A stretch of 64,000 bases of DNA from FW021-bin31 sp964478125 (GTDB lineage Bacteria > Bacteroidota > Bacteroidia > Chitinophagales > Chitinophagaceae): contig CAYZGR010000002.1 in assembly GCA_964478125.1 (NCBI GenBank), positions 62,001-126,000 on the forward strand. The letters are read 5' to 3'. Shown here piece after piece: positions 52,337 to 60,656 of the stretch (positions are counted from its first letter, which is position 1; every line of letters starts with the position of its first letter). A model generated the notes under the pieces. The model was not told the DNA's origin. It ran no database searches and saw nothing but the letters and a program-made list of their open reading frames with translations. A program made the position numbers and the translations under genes.

Positions 52337-53290
52337 ATGAATCAACCATTAGCAGTGGGGATTGATATTGGTGGAACCAATACTGTTTATGGAATTGTTG
52401 ACAAAAGAGGGAACATCCTGGAGCAGGGATCCATAAGGACAAAAGATCATGATGATATAAATATATATATAGAAGCATTGCACCAGGGGCTTATGCCATT
52501 AATTGAGAAAACAGAAGGAGAAGTTATCGGTATAGGGGTCGGCGCACCGAATGGTAATTTTTATCATGGCAGTATAGAATTTGCCCCCAATCTTCCCTGG
52601 AAAGGGGTGATCCCCTTGGCCAGCCTCCTACAAAAAGAATTTGAGGTGCCCGTACATGTAACCAATGATGCCAATGCAGCCGCAGAGGGGGAAATGACCT
52701 ATGGAGCCGCCAAGGGGATGAAAGATTTTATTATGATTACCTTAGGAACCGGGTTGGGCAGCGGCATTGTAATAGGCGGTCAGCTGGTCTTTGGGCACGA
52801 TGGCTTCGCAGGAGAGCTGGGCCATGTAATTGTTGAAAGGAACGGCCGCCATTGCGGATGTGGACGCTATGGCTGTCTGGAAACCTACGTTTCCGCCACA
52901 GGTATCGTCCGGACCATGTTGGAATTATTAAGGGTAAAAAAGACCGCCAGTGTCTTGCGTACGGTGGATCCCGATGATATGAACTCCAAAATTATTTGTG
53001 AAGCGGCAGAAGCCGGTGATCAGCTCGCTATGGAAGCAGTGGACTTTACAGCACGCATTCTGGGAGAGACCCTGGCCAATTATATCGCTTTTTCCGCCCC
53101 CGAGGCCATCATATTATTTGGAGGACTGGCTAAAGCCGGTGACCTTTTGATAAAGCCCACCACCCGATACATGAATGAAAATGTTCTACGAATATGGAAG
53201 GATAAAGTAAAGATCATCCCTTCAGAACTGAATGAAAACGATGCGGCCATCCTGGGAGCCAGTGCGCTCGTCTGGGATACCAAATCCTAA
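52337..53290 (+). CDS. ROK-family sugar kinase (glucokinase-like)
   Basis: About 317 residues from the ATG at 52337; a TTG at 52331 is in frame. VGIDIGGTNTVYGIVD is the ATP phosphate-binding motif, TNDANAAAEGEM holds the catalytic Asp, and ITLGTGLGSGIVIGGQLV follows. The zinc-binding ROK signature GRHCGCGRYGCLETY, with the preceding GHVIVE histidine, is complete. The sugar (glucose, GlcNAc or another hexose) cannot be told from sequence; the neighbouring glycosylasparaginase makes GlcNAc attractive. The glycosylasparaginase gene starts 42 bp downstream. Confidence 0.9.
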   Translation: MNQPLAVGIDIGGTNTVYGIVDKRGNILEQGSIRTKDHDDINIYIEALHQGLMPLIEKTEGEVIGIGVGAPNGNFYHGSIEFAPNLPWKGVIPLASLLQKEFEVPVHVTNDANAAAEGEMTYGAAKGMKDFIMITLGTGLGSGIVIGGQLVFGHDGFAGELGHVIVERNGRHCGCGRYGCLETYVSATGIVRTMLELLRVKKTASVLRTVDPDDMNSKIICEAAEAGDQLAMEAVDFTARILGETLANYIAFSAPEAIILFGGLAKAGDLLIKPTTRYMNENVLRIWKDKVKIIPSELNENDAAILGASALVWDTKS

Positions 53291-53331
53291 AATTTCCACT
53301 TTCTTTCTTAATTTGGTCATAAATTAACTTT

Positions 53332-54366
53332 ATGCAGACTCGCAGAAAATTCCTTCAATTGGCTTCGCTGGGCGGAGGGACAGTGGCATTAGCGCCCCGG
53401 AAAACTTTTACTTATTCGAAAGCTCCGGGGATAAAACCCATCGTTGTCTCAACCTGGAATTTTGGCCTACAGGCAAACGAGGCGGCCTGGGAGGTTTTAC
53501 AAAGAGGAGAACGGGCGCTGGATGCAGTGGAGACCGGCACAAGAGTTCCCGAAGCAGATCCTTCTATTCATACCATCGGGCTCGGCGGATACCCTGACAG
53601 AGACGGCTTCGTCACGTTGGACGCCTGTGTGATGGATGAAAAAGGCAATGCCGGAGCCGTGGGCTGCATGCAACATATTGTACATGCCGTATCGGTAGCC
53701 CGCCGGGTAATGGAACATACTCCTCACGTGATGCTGGTAGGGGAAGGAGCTACTGAATTTGCACAATCACAGGGTTTCAAAAAAGAGAACCTGCTTACCC
53801 CTGATGCAGAAAAAGCATGGAAGAAATGGCTAAAGACTTCCCAATACAAACCCGAAATGAACATTGAGAATAAGTCAGCTCCGACTCCCGGTACTGCATT
53901 CAGTCCGCCGAAACTTCCCGGAAATATTTACAATCATGATACCATCGGAATGTTAGCCATAGATCAAAATGGAAACTTATCCGGCGCCTGTACAACCAGC
54001 GGGCTGGCTTTTAAAATGCATGGCCGGGTGGGCGATTCTCCGATCATCGGAGCAGGCCTGTATGTGGACAATGAAATAGGGGCCGCTACCGCCACAGGGG
54101 TGGGCGAGGCCAACATGCGCATGTGCGGCGCCCATACCGTAGTAGAACTAATGCGCCAGGGTTATAGCCCTGAAAAAGCCTGCAAAAAGGCCCTGGAGCG
54201 AGTGATCAAACATAATTACGATTATGCCAGATCCATCCAACTGGGCTTTCTCGCTCTAAACAAAAAGGGAGAAGTGGGCGCCTACTGCCTCCAGAAAGGA
54301 TTTACTTATGCCGTTTACTCCGGGAAAATACCTAACAAAATGTTTGATGGGAAGCATTATTTTTGA
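53332..54366 (+). CDS. N4-(beta-N-acetylglucosaminyl)-L-asparaginase, Tat-exported
   Basis: 344 residues. The N-terminus TRRKFLQLASLGGGTVALA is a twin-arginine signal. The precursor is cut before Thr204 in NHDTIGMLAIDQNGN to give the Ntn-hydrolase alpha and beta chains. Substrate-site residues lie in GRVGDSPIIGAGLYVDN and ATATGVGEANMRMCGAH. The overall layout matches glycosylasparaginase, which splits GlcNAc-Asn at the end of N-glycoprotein breakdown, rather than plant-type isoaspartyl peptidase. It acts in the periplasm after folding in the cytoplasm, and is followed by cutC at 66 bp. Confidence 0.9.
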   Translation: MQTRRKFLQLASLGGGTVALAPRKTFTYSKAPGIKPIVVSTWNFGLQANEAAWEVLQRGERALDAVETGTRVPEADPSIHTIGLGGYPDRDGFVTLDACVMDEKGNAGAVGCMQHIVHAVSVARRVMEHTPHVMLVGEGATEFAQSQGFKKENLLTPDAEKAWKKWLKTSQYKPEMNIENKSAPTPGTAFSPPKLPGNIYNHDTIGMLAIDQNGNLSGACTTSGLAFKMHGRVGDSPIIGAGLYVDNEIGAATATGVGEANMRMCGAHTVVELMRQGYSPEKACKKALERVIKHNYDYARSIQLGFLALNKKGEVGAYCLQKGFTYAVYSGKIPNKMFDGKHYF

Positions 54367-54432
54367 GAGGTAAATGGTTGAATGGCGCTATAGTTACATG
54401 ATTCAATCTTGCTCGTAATTCGTAATTATCCT

Positions 54433-55179
54433 ATGTCCATCACGCTTGAAATATGTGCTAATTCAATACGTTCAGCCCTGGCAGCACAAGAAGGCGGAGC
54501 CGATCGTATAGAACTCTGTGATAATATGGCCGAAGGCGGAACAACACCTTCTTATGGAACTATAAAGAAGGCAAGGGAGCTTTTGGAGCTGCAAATCTAT
54601 CCCATTATCAGGCCGCGAGGTGGAGATTTCTTATATAATGAACAGGAATTTGAGCTCATGTTTCAAGATATTCTTATATGCAAAGAGCTGGGTTGTGACG
54701 GGGTGGTCATCGGCTTATTAAACCGGGATGGAAGTATTGATGCAGAACGGAGCAAAAAGCTGGTGGAAGCGGCCCGGCCCCTGGGTGTTACTTTTCATCG
54801 GGCCTTTGACCGTTGCAGAGATCCTTTCCAAGCGCTTGAAACAATTATCAATATAGGATGTGAGCGCATCCTCACTTCCGGCCAGCAACCCACCGCCCCG
54901 GAAGGGGCCGCATTAATAGCTGAACTCCTTCATAAAGCATCGGGAAGAATAATCATCATGCCCGGGTCTGGCATACGCGTTAACAATATTGCCGATCTGG
55001 CCAGGGAAACAGGCGCAAAGGAATTTCATTCCACTGCCAAGACAACGCTCCAAAGTAAAATGCAATTCAAAAATCCATTGGTACTGCGAAACGAAAAAGA
55101 AGAATTATCCCAGACCGTAACGGACGCCCAAACGGTCAAAAAACTCAGAAAAGGAGCAGAAACCGCCATAAGATACTGA
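54433..55179 (+). CDS. cutC: CutC family protein
   Basis: About 248 residues from the ATG at 54433, where the conserved start SITLEICANSIRSALAAQ begins. It is a TIM barrel. Family segments are GGADRIELCDNMAEGGTTPS, IIRPRGGDFLYNEQE, GVVIGLLNRDGSID, VTFHRAFDRCRDP and ILTSGQQPTA. Named for copper tolerance in E. coli, but direct copper function is disputed. Here it directly follows the glycosylasparaginase in what looks like one transcript, which supports a role in glycan or amino-sugar metabolism in this group (inference). Confidence 0.92.
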   Translation: MSITLEICANSIRSALAAQEGGADRIELCDNMAEGGTTPSYGTIKKARELLELQIYPIIRPRGGDFLYNEQEFELMFQDILICKELGCDGVVIGLLNRDGSIDAERSKKLVEAARPLGVTFHRAFDRCRDPFQALETIINIGCERILTSGQQPTAPEGAALIAELLHKASGRIIIMPGSGIRVNNIADLARETGAKEFHSTAKTTLQSKMQFKNPLVLRNEKEELSQTVTDAQTVKKLRKGAETAIRY

Positions 55180-55188
55180 ACTATTGGC

Positions 55189-56082
55189 TTAAGCTTTGCC
55201 ATTCTCTCTGATATCCACAATAACCTCTTCAATATGAGGCGCCACCCTCCTTTCTACCGGGGGCAGGCTCCTATAATCCCCATAAAATTTCTTGAGAACG
55301 CTCTCCTGATTTCGGGGTACCGGAAAGGAAGCATCTTCAAACCGCATTTTTTGCAAGGGAAAGATCTCATCCGGTTCCCACAGCCGCATCCATGGGACTT
55401 CCAGACAATATCCTATCCAATAATTATCCTGAAGGGTATTGTTGGAACGGGTTCTCCGTTCCAGCCTTTTTGCGGATTGATCCAGCATCTTTTCCAAAGG
55501 CAACTCCTTGAAAAGTCTTGAAGTGCATCTACGAAAAAGACCTCTTGACCTTGACTTATAATCAAAGGGATTGTTATAATGGCCGCAAAGATACCTGTAA
55601 TATCGCTTCAAAAAATAATCCATAAAACGATAATTTTTAAAAAGCCCTTTTCCGAATTTGTCCACAGGAATGATATCCACAAACAGCCCGTGCCCCCCGG
55701 AATGGTCATTCTCATCCTTGGTAACCACTCTGCTGTATTGGTCCACGATTTTCAAAGGGGGAATCCCGTGAGAAGAATAACCGCTATCTGATTTGTGTTT
55801 CCGTAACCAAAGATCTTCGGGCAATTCTTTTGGCGCTATTTTTAAAAACCGGTCAAAATCAGTCCTCGGCATCACAATATCCAGATCATCATCCCAGGGA
55901 ATGAATCCCTGATGCCTTACCGCTCCCAGCAAGGTGCCTCCATCCAGCCAATACTGTAATTGCTGCTCCCGACAAACCTGATCAATGATTTTCAATATCC
56001 TTAACATGACCAGCTGTGCCTTTCTCAACCGGGAATCTCCGGCCTGCCGGTTATCGGGAAACAGCCGTTGAAAATCTGTCAT
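55189..56082 (-). CDS. LicD-family phosphotransferase
   Basis: 297 residues with the LicD nucleotidyltransferase-fold core: YWLDGGTLLGAVRHQGFIPW, then DDDLDIVMPRTDFDRF, in which the DDxDI acids bind metal. The basic tail also contains VPWMRLWEPDEIFPLQKMRFED, typical of the family. LicD proteins move a phospho-substituent from a CDP-linked donor onto a surface glycan. It is the last gene of a five-gene minus-strand run with a LicC-like nucleotidyltransferase, an HAD phosphatase and two methyltransferases. No licA or licB is present, so the donor need not be phosphocholine. Confidence 0.85.
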   Translation of the reverse strand: MTDFQRLFPDNRQAGDSRLRKAQLVMLRILKIIDQVCREQQLQYWLDGGTLLGAVRHQGFIPWDDDLDIVMPRTDFDRFLKIAPKELPEDLWLRKHKSDSGYSSHGIPPLKIVDQYSRVVTKDENDHSGGHGLFVDIIPVDKFGKGLFKNYRFMDYFLKRYYRYLCGHYNNPFDYKSRSRGLFRRCTSRLFKELPLEKMLDQSAKRLERRTRSNNTLQDNYWIGYCLEVPWMRLWEPDEIFPLQKMRFEDASFPVPRNQESVLKKFYGDYRSLPPVERRVAPHIEEVIVDIRENGKA

Positions 56083-56118
56083 CGAATTTAAAATTGAATG
56101 TCCGGTAGAATGATGAGA

Positions 56119-56877
56119 TTAACCTCTTTCGAGAAGCATCCATTTCTGCCGTGTTTCAGAACGATTGTTAAGCGTCTGGTCCTCGTACATATTACCTCTT
56201 TCTATAAGGCTAAATCCTTCGGTAAACAAGGTCTGCTTCATCATTTCCTGTAACTCTTCCATCGTACGGTATACAGCATTGTACATCTGCTCCATATCCT
56301 CCGAATAATGATCTTTAAGCGTCAGTCTTTTTTCAACACCCATAGGCTCCCGGATCACAATCCTGGAAGAAGGGGCAACTACTTTGGAAAAATTGCTAAA
56401 GGCCTTAAGCACCTCCTCATCATTCAGATAAATTAAAACACCGGCACATAAAATAAGATCAAATGGCTTCGTTTCTTCTATGGCAGCTAATGAAAGATCG
56501 GTGATAGAGACCCGGGTAAACTTCACATTAGATAAAGATGCAAAATGATCCTGTGCATATTTTATGAGGCCTTCATTAAAGTCCGTACCATGATACCATT
56601 TGCCGGCTTTGGAAAGCACCTCGGCCCAGCGTCCGGTACCACAACCCACGTCCAGGATACGCTGGGTGCCATCCAACTGCAAGAGGGGTAAAAGGCGCTC
56701 TTTTTCGGCTATATCACGCTGTTTAGCCAAATCGGGATGTTTATCCTGATAAATGACGGTAACCAACGGCCCCAACTCTCCCAGTCTTTTTGCACGCCGG
56801 TCAAAAAAAGAAGCTACGTCCGAATGTGCTATAGAAGGCTTCTCTTTATCATTGGGGGATGAGCTTATTCGCGACAT
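56119..56877 (-). CDS. Class I SAM-dependent methyltransferase in the LicD operon
   Basis: 252 residues. A class I Rossmann methyltransferase with motif I ILDVGCGTGRWAEVLSK (around residue 79), the acidic loop HGTDFNEGLI, motif IV DLILCAGVLIYLND and post-motif VVAPSSRIVIREPMGVEKR. N-terminal SHIAH-like leader residues are not membrane-associated. It lies 34 bp after the nucleotidyltransferase gene and 36 bp before licD, so it probably methylates the small substituent or its precursor carried by this pathway. The acceptor is unknown; N-methylation of an amino group or O-methylation would both fit. Confidence 0.82.
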   Translation of the reverse strand: MSRISSSPNDKEKPSIAHSDVASFFDRRAKRLGELGPLVTVIYQDKHPDLAKQRDIAEKERLLPLLQLDGTQRILDVGCGTGRWAEVLSKAGKWYHGTDFNEGLIKYAQDHFASLSNVKFTRVSITDLSLAAIEETKPFDLILCAGVLIYLNDEEVLKAFSNFSKVVAPSSRIVIREPMGVEKRLTLKDHYSEDMEQMYNAVYRTMEELQEMMKQTLFTEGFSLIERGNMYEDQTLNNRSETRQKWMLLERG

Positions 56878-56911
56878 AATTTTTTATTTAGTGCCTACTT
56901 CCATTGAAAAC

Positions 56912-57544
56912 TTACCAGGATTTCACAAATGCGGTCACCCGTTTATAATCTTCATAAGTATCAATGTCATAAGCCGTTATTTTCATACCTCTCATGGATA
57001 AATACGGTTCAAACTGTTCATACACGTTTCCGGGCGTATATTTCAGATCGGCTCTTCTGATACAGGCCGGACCGGTCCATTCATAATCTCCTTCTTCCCG
57101 GGAGAATGCAAGAACCTCTCCTTTTTCGTTCGTCTGTACGAAAACGGCCTCGTCTGAAGATATATCTGCATAACAAATAAACGCGCCTTCCTGTGATAAA
57201 ATCCGCTGTGCATCATCCGGGTGCACGAGTAAGTCGCCGTCCCATTCTATTACATATTCATTTGCATGGCGGGAACCCAAATAGAAACTGGCGCCGGTTT
57301 TGGTATCAAAATAATTGTGATTATAAATAAAGATAACGTCTTTTCTATACCGCAATACTTCCTTCACAATATCTTTGGCCTGGTAACCTATCACGATCCG
57401 CACATCTTCTACATTTTTAAACAGCTCAAGCTGCCAACTGATCAGGGATTTGCCGTTAATTTCTATTAAAGCCTTGGTCTGCCCCAACCCTAATCTTGAA
57501 CCGATTCCGGCACAGTTAATAACAATTGATTTAGTTGACGACAT
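56912..57544 (-). CDS. LicC-like nucleotidyltransferase
   Basis: A 210-residue GT-A-fold nucleotidyltransferase. INCAGIGSRLGLGQTKALIEINGKSL is the NTP-binding signature with its Lys, IVIGYQAKDI the following strand and EWDGDLLV the metal-binding Asp site. YEWTGPACIRR sits where LicC-type and sugar-phosphate enzymes contact the acceptor phosphate. It likely activates a phospho-compound with CTP (or another NTP) as donor for the LicD protein. Its start overlaps the upstream HAD gene's end by 55 bp, unusually long but forced by the early position of the P-loop. Confidence 0.82.
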   Translation of the reverse strand: MSSTKSIVINCAGIGSRLGLGQTKALIEINGKSLISWQLELFKNVEDVRIVIGYQAKDIVKEVLRYRKDVIFIYNHNYFDTKTGASFYLGSRHANEYVIEWDGDLLVHPDDAQRILSQEGAFICYADISSDEAVFVQTNEKGEVLAFSREEGDYEWTGPACIRRADLKYTPGNVYEQFEPYLSMRGMKITAYDIDTYEDYKRVTAFVKSW

Positions 57545-58116
57545 AATGCATTCTCATTTAATATTAAATAGTCCGAAACCGTCAGAACGCTCTTTGCCGG
57601 GTAGTGGGTCAAACCGGAAGCAATGGATACATCCGCCAGACGCATAGCCTCCATATCATTATTGCCGTCGCCTATAAATACAACCTGATGCCCTTCTTTT
57701 TGATAGGCCCGCACGATTTCCTCTTTCTTAAGGATCTTTGTCAGTTTAATTATCCGGTCCGCTTCTACCAAAGCCTCGGAGCCAAAAAATGTACAACCGA
57801 TTCTATCTATCAATTTTCGTACCCAACAATTTATATTTCCGGTTGCTATAGCACAATTTTCCTTGTTATTATGAATAAAAGCATGAAGCTGCTCATGCAG
57901 GCCCACCTGCTCTAAAAGCGCTGCAATTTTTGTTACCGGCAGTCTTCCCAAAATATGCACACGCCGGATAAAACTTTCAATAAACGGGATATTGCCCTGG
58001 ATGGTTTCCCGCGTCAATTCTTCCATACGGGCTTCTATATTGAAATGTCGGGCAATAATGGGCAGGGTCTCTTCTGCCGTGATCGTACCATCCAGATCAA
58101 AAATGAATTTTACCAT
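57490..58116 (-). CDS. HAD-superfamily phosphatase, SerB-like
   Basis: 208 residues. Motif I is FIFDLDGTITAEET with the nucleophile and acid/base Asp pair, motif II the Thr in ENCAIATGNINCW, motif III a Lys near KILKKEEI and motif IV VVFIGDGNNDMEAMRLAD. The cap is C1-type like phosphoserine phosphatase. In this operon it probably dephosphorylates a precursor of the LicD substituent, or a phosphosugar. The 3' end overlaps the next gene by 55 bp, so the two products are probably made in fixed ratio. Confidence 0.82.
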   Translation of the reverse strand: MVKFIFDLDGTITAEETLPIIARHFNIEARMEELTRETIQGNIPFIESFIRRVHILGRLPVTKIAALLEQVGLHEQLHAFIHNNKENCAIATGNINCWVRKLIDRIGCTFFGSEALVEADRIIKLTKILKKEEIVRAYQKEGHQVVFIGDGNNDMEAMRLADVSIASGLTHYPAKSVLTVSDYLILNENALCRQLNQLLLTVPESVQD

Positions 58117-58222
58117 ACTGACGTTAAACGGTTTATACCCTGTACCTGTAATATCCAGGGTACAAAGATACTAAAATTACGCAGGCTTAGGAGCCGTTTT
58201 GATCTGAAGATGACATTCGGGC

Positions 58223-59065
58223 TCATAAAAACGAAATGCCCATTCCTCCTCCCGGATGCCAGTGATTTAAGGGCTCTTCTCTAAAAAAAAGAAATTTTCG
58301 GCCCGTTTCGTTTGAGAAAAGTTCCAGCTTATCGCTCTGGTGGGAATTATCTCCAAGAATAATGGTCTTGTCAGTCATTAAGTTCCGGATGGTTTTGTAC
58401 TCTTTATATTCATAGTCCTTAGAATGGTCGCTGTCGTTGATAAAAAGGTCTATGGGAGTTTGGAGCTTCGATAAACTTTCTATGGAATCTCCATAAAGAA
58501 CCGTTCCCACTTCTTTATATTTTCCCGTCAGCATATAACCGGCAGCCGGATTAATATCCGTACCATAATATTTTCCCGGGAATCCTTCTTCCTTATTTCT
58601 TAAAAGTGCAGCACATAACAAGACCGCTCCCAGCCCCTTATCCACCCCGGTTTCTACAACAATTTCCGGCTTCATGATCCGCGCAAAAGCATACCAGCCC
58701 AACCGCCTCCCAAACCGCACCTCCTGATCTGCCACGTGCTTAAAAGCCGACTGCTCTACCGCCTGAAGAATGGTTTTCTGTAACGCTTCATCCTGACCGG
58801 CCTCGCTGAAATAGTGCAGTATCTGCTTTTTGTCTGCTTGGGTAACCACCGAAATAAAATCTGCCAGGTACCCCCTATTGATCTCCGTCAGATGATAAGT
58901 ATAATTGGTGTCTTCCCTGGAATGGATGCCCCACTTCAAAATCTGTGCATACTTCCTGTTAGGGACTTTGCTTGCTTTAAAGATCCTCCTCAGGAAATTC
59001 AAAACCCAGATCTTCTTCAAAAAGCGAAGCACTTTCCTTTTAAGACTGTTATCGGAGTAATTCAT
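58223..59065 (-). CDS. Class I SAM methyltransferase (Methyltransf_24/CmcI-like)
   Basis: About 280 residues from the ATG at 59065. The frame is open to 59233 but would then overlap the divergent flippase gene and its promoter, so the shorter form is preferred. It has a Lys/Arg-rich amphipathic N-terminus and a C-terminal methyltransferase with IVVETGVDKGLGAVLLCAAL (SAM loop), YYGTDINPAAG, DLFINDSDHSKDYEYKEY and KTIILGDNSH. This resembles enzymes that methylate sugar or small-molecule hydroxyls. It heads the five-gene LicD operon; the -7 box is directly upstream. Confidence 0.75.
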   Translation of the reverse strand: MNYSDNSLKRKVLRFLKKIWVLNFLRRIFKASKVPNRKYAQILKWGIHSREDTNYTYHLTEINRGYLADFISVVTQADKKQILHYFSEAGQDEALQKTILQAVEQSAFKHVADQEVRFGRRLGWYAFARIMKPEIVVETGVDKGLGAVLLCAALLRNKEEGFPGKYYGTDINPAAGYMLTGKYKEVGTVLYGDSIESLSKLQTPIDLFINDSDHSKDYEYKEYKTIRNLMTDKTIILGDNSHQSDKLELFSNETGRKFLFFREEPLNHWHPGGGMGISFL

Positions 59066-59071
59066 GGAGAT

Positions 59072-59079
59072 CAAAGGTA
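59072..59079 (-). promoter_or_regulatory. -7 box of the LicD operon
   Basis: TACCTTTG on the minus strand ending 6 bp before the ATG at 59065, again a nearly leaderless geometry. Confidence 0.45.
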
Positions 59080-59104
59080 GGAGGAAATTTAAATTTAAAA
59101 CAGT

Positions 59105-59112
59105 TAAATTTG
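59105..59112 (+). promoter_or_regulatory. -7 box of the flippase gene
   Basis: TAAATTTG on the plus strand, back-to-back with the LicD operon promoter; leader about 22 nt to the ATG at 59141. Confidence 0.45.
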
Positions 59113-59140
59113 GCCTTTTAAGCAGAATCCTATTTCTTTT

Positions 59141-60628
59141 ATGGGCGTAGTCCGGAAACAAAGCATTCAATCTTCCATATTTATGTACGGGGGCTTTGCC
59201 ATCGGCGCTTTTAATTTTTGGCTGCTGCCCCATATCCTTTCAACGGAAGAATTTGGTCTTGTACGTATGATGATGAGTATATGTACAGTGCTGGCCGGCG
59301 TATGCAGCCTGGGCATGAAAGAGGTCATCACCCGTTTTTACCCCTATTATGATGAATCCGGGAAAAAGCATAAATCCGACCTGGTGAGCTGGGTTTTCCT
59401 CATCCCGCTATTTGGTTTTTTCCTATTGGTAATTGGGACACTTTTATTTAAAGACCTGATCATCCGGAAGTTTGAGGAAAGCGCGACCATGCTGCTTCAC
59501 TATTTTTATCTCATCTATCCATTTGTCTTCTTCATTATGCTTTTTGGCTTGCTGGAGCGAATTGCCTGGAGCCGGCAGTTTACGGTTTTAAGCAGTTTCC
59601 TGAAAGAATCCGGCGTTCGTTTGTTTACCTCCCTGATCGTCATAGCCCTGGCCCTGAATGGGTTAGGTTTCACCGGTTTTATAACCTTATACAGCCTTCA
59701 ATTTGCGGTAGTCACCCTTATCCTTTTTTACTTCCTGTTCATTCGAAAAAAATCGGGTTTTGTTTTTAAAGTGAGCACCCTCACACGCCGCCTGTACAAT
59801 AAAATGGGGGCCTATGCCCTCTTTATGTTTGGGGGCGGGGTATTTATTCTGGCGGAACAATATTTCAATACCATTCTGCTGGGCAGCCGGGAAAGCCTGA
59901 CTACCGCCGGCGTATTCGATATTGCCTTTTTCATGGCCACCCTGATCCTGGTTCCCAAGCGGAGTATGCAGGCGGCAGCCTCAGCCACTATTTCCCGTGC
60001 CCTGAAAAATAAGGATTTGGACAGGATCGGAGAGGTATATAAAAAATCATCTGCCACCCTTCTGATCATAGGCTTGTTCATTTTCGGGATGATATGGCTC
60101 AACCTGGATGACATCTTCCTGCTTTATAAGCCGGAGTATCGTGCAGGCAAATACGTGGTTTTCTTTGTGGGGCTGGCGAACCTGACCGATCTGGGCACGG
60201 GACTGAATTATGACATTTTAGTGAATTCCAAATACTGGAACATCTATTTTATCCTGAACGTCATCCTCACTATTTTCTTTTTCGTGGTCACCTATTTCAT
60301 GGTCGTGGCCTTCGGCATGATGGGTTCCGCTTATTCACTCCTGATAGCTCTTTCTACCTACAATCTGGTTCGGTCGGCCATCATCTGGTGGAAGTTCAGG
60401 TTGCAGCCCTTTACCCTTAAAACCCTCTTCATCTTATTGACGGGTATCCTGGCCTATCTTATAACGGCTAACCTGCTCCCGGAATTTCATTCTATTTTTA
60501 TAAATATAGCGCTCAGGAGCCTGGTTTTTCTGCTGCTATTTGCCATTGGGGTATTGGGAGGGCATTTGTCGGAAGACATTTCAGTACTTTATCAACTGAT
60601 TTTAACAAAAATAGGGATCAGAAAATAG
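59141..60628 (+). CDS. Polysaccharide flippase (Wzx / MATE-like MOP superfamily)
   Basis: A 495-residue integral membrane protein with about 12-14 hydrophobic segments. The first helix SIQSSIFMYGGFAIGAFNFWLLPHILS ends in the family pattern LSTEEFGLVRMMM, followed by MKEVITRFYPYYD. It ends with a short basic tail. MOP flippases move undecaprenyl-linked oligosaccharides to the periplasmic face. It is the only transporter of this region and probably serves the glycan to which the divergent LicD operon adds its decoration. Confidence 0.85.
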   Translation: MGVVRKQSIQSSIFMYGGFAIGAFNFWLLPHILSTEEFGLVRMMMSICTVLAGVCSLGMKEVITRFYPYYDESGKKHKSDLVSWVFLIPLFGFFLLVIGTLLFKDLIIRKFEESATMLLHYFYLIYPFVFFIMLFGLLERIAWSRQFTVLSSFLKESGVRLFTSLIVIALALNGLGFTGFITLYSLQFAVVTLILFYFLFIRKKSGFVFKVSTLTRRLYNKMGAYALFMFGGGVFILAEQYFNTILLGSRESLTTAGVFDIAFFMATLILVPKRSMQAAASATISRALKNKDLDRIGEVYKKSSATLLIIGLFIFGMIWLNLDDIFLLYKPEYRAGKYVVFFVGLANLTDLGTGLNYDILVNSKYWNIYFILNVILTIFFFVVTYFMVVAFGMMGSAYSLLIALSTYNLVRSAIIWWKFRLQPFTLKTLFILLTGILAYLITANLLPEFHSIFINIALRSLVFLLLFAIGVLGGHLSEDISVLYQLILTKIGIRK

Positions 60629-60656
60629 TTATAGGATTAATCCTGAATATGCCTGT

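Noticed and set aside
54433..55179. Copper-resistance locus around cutC
   Set aside because: No copper ATPase, chaperone or CopY/CueR-type regulator nearby; neighbours concern glycans.
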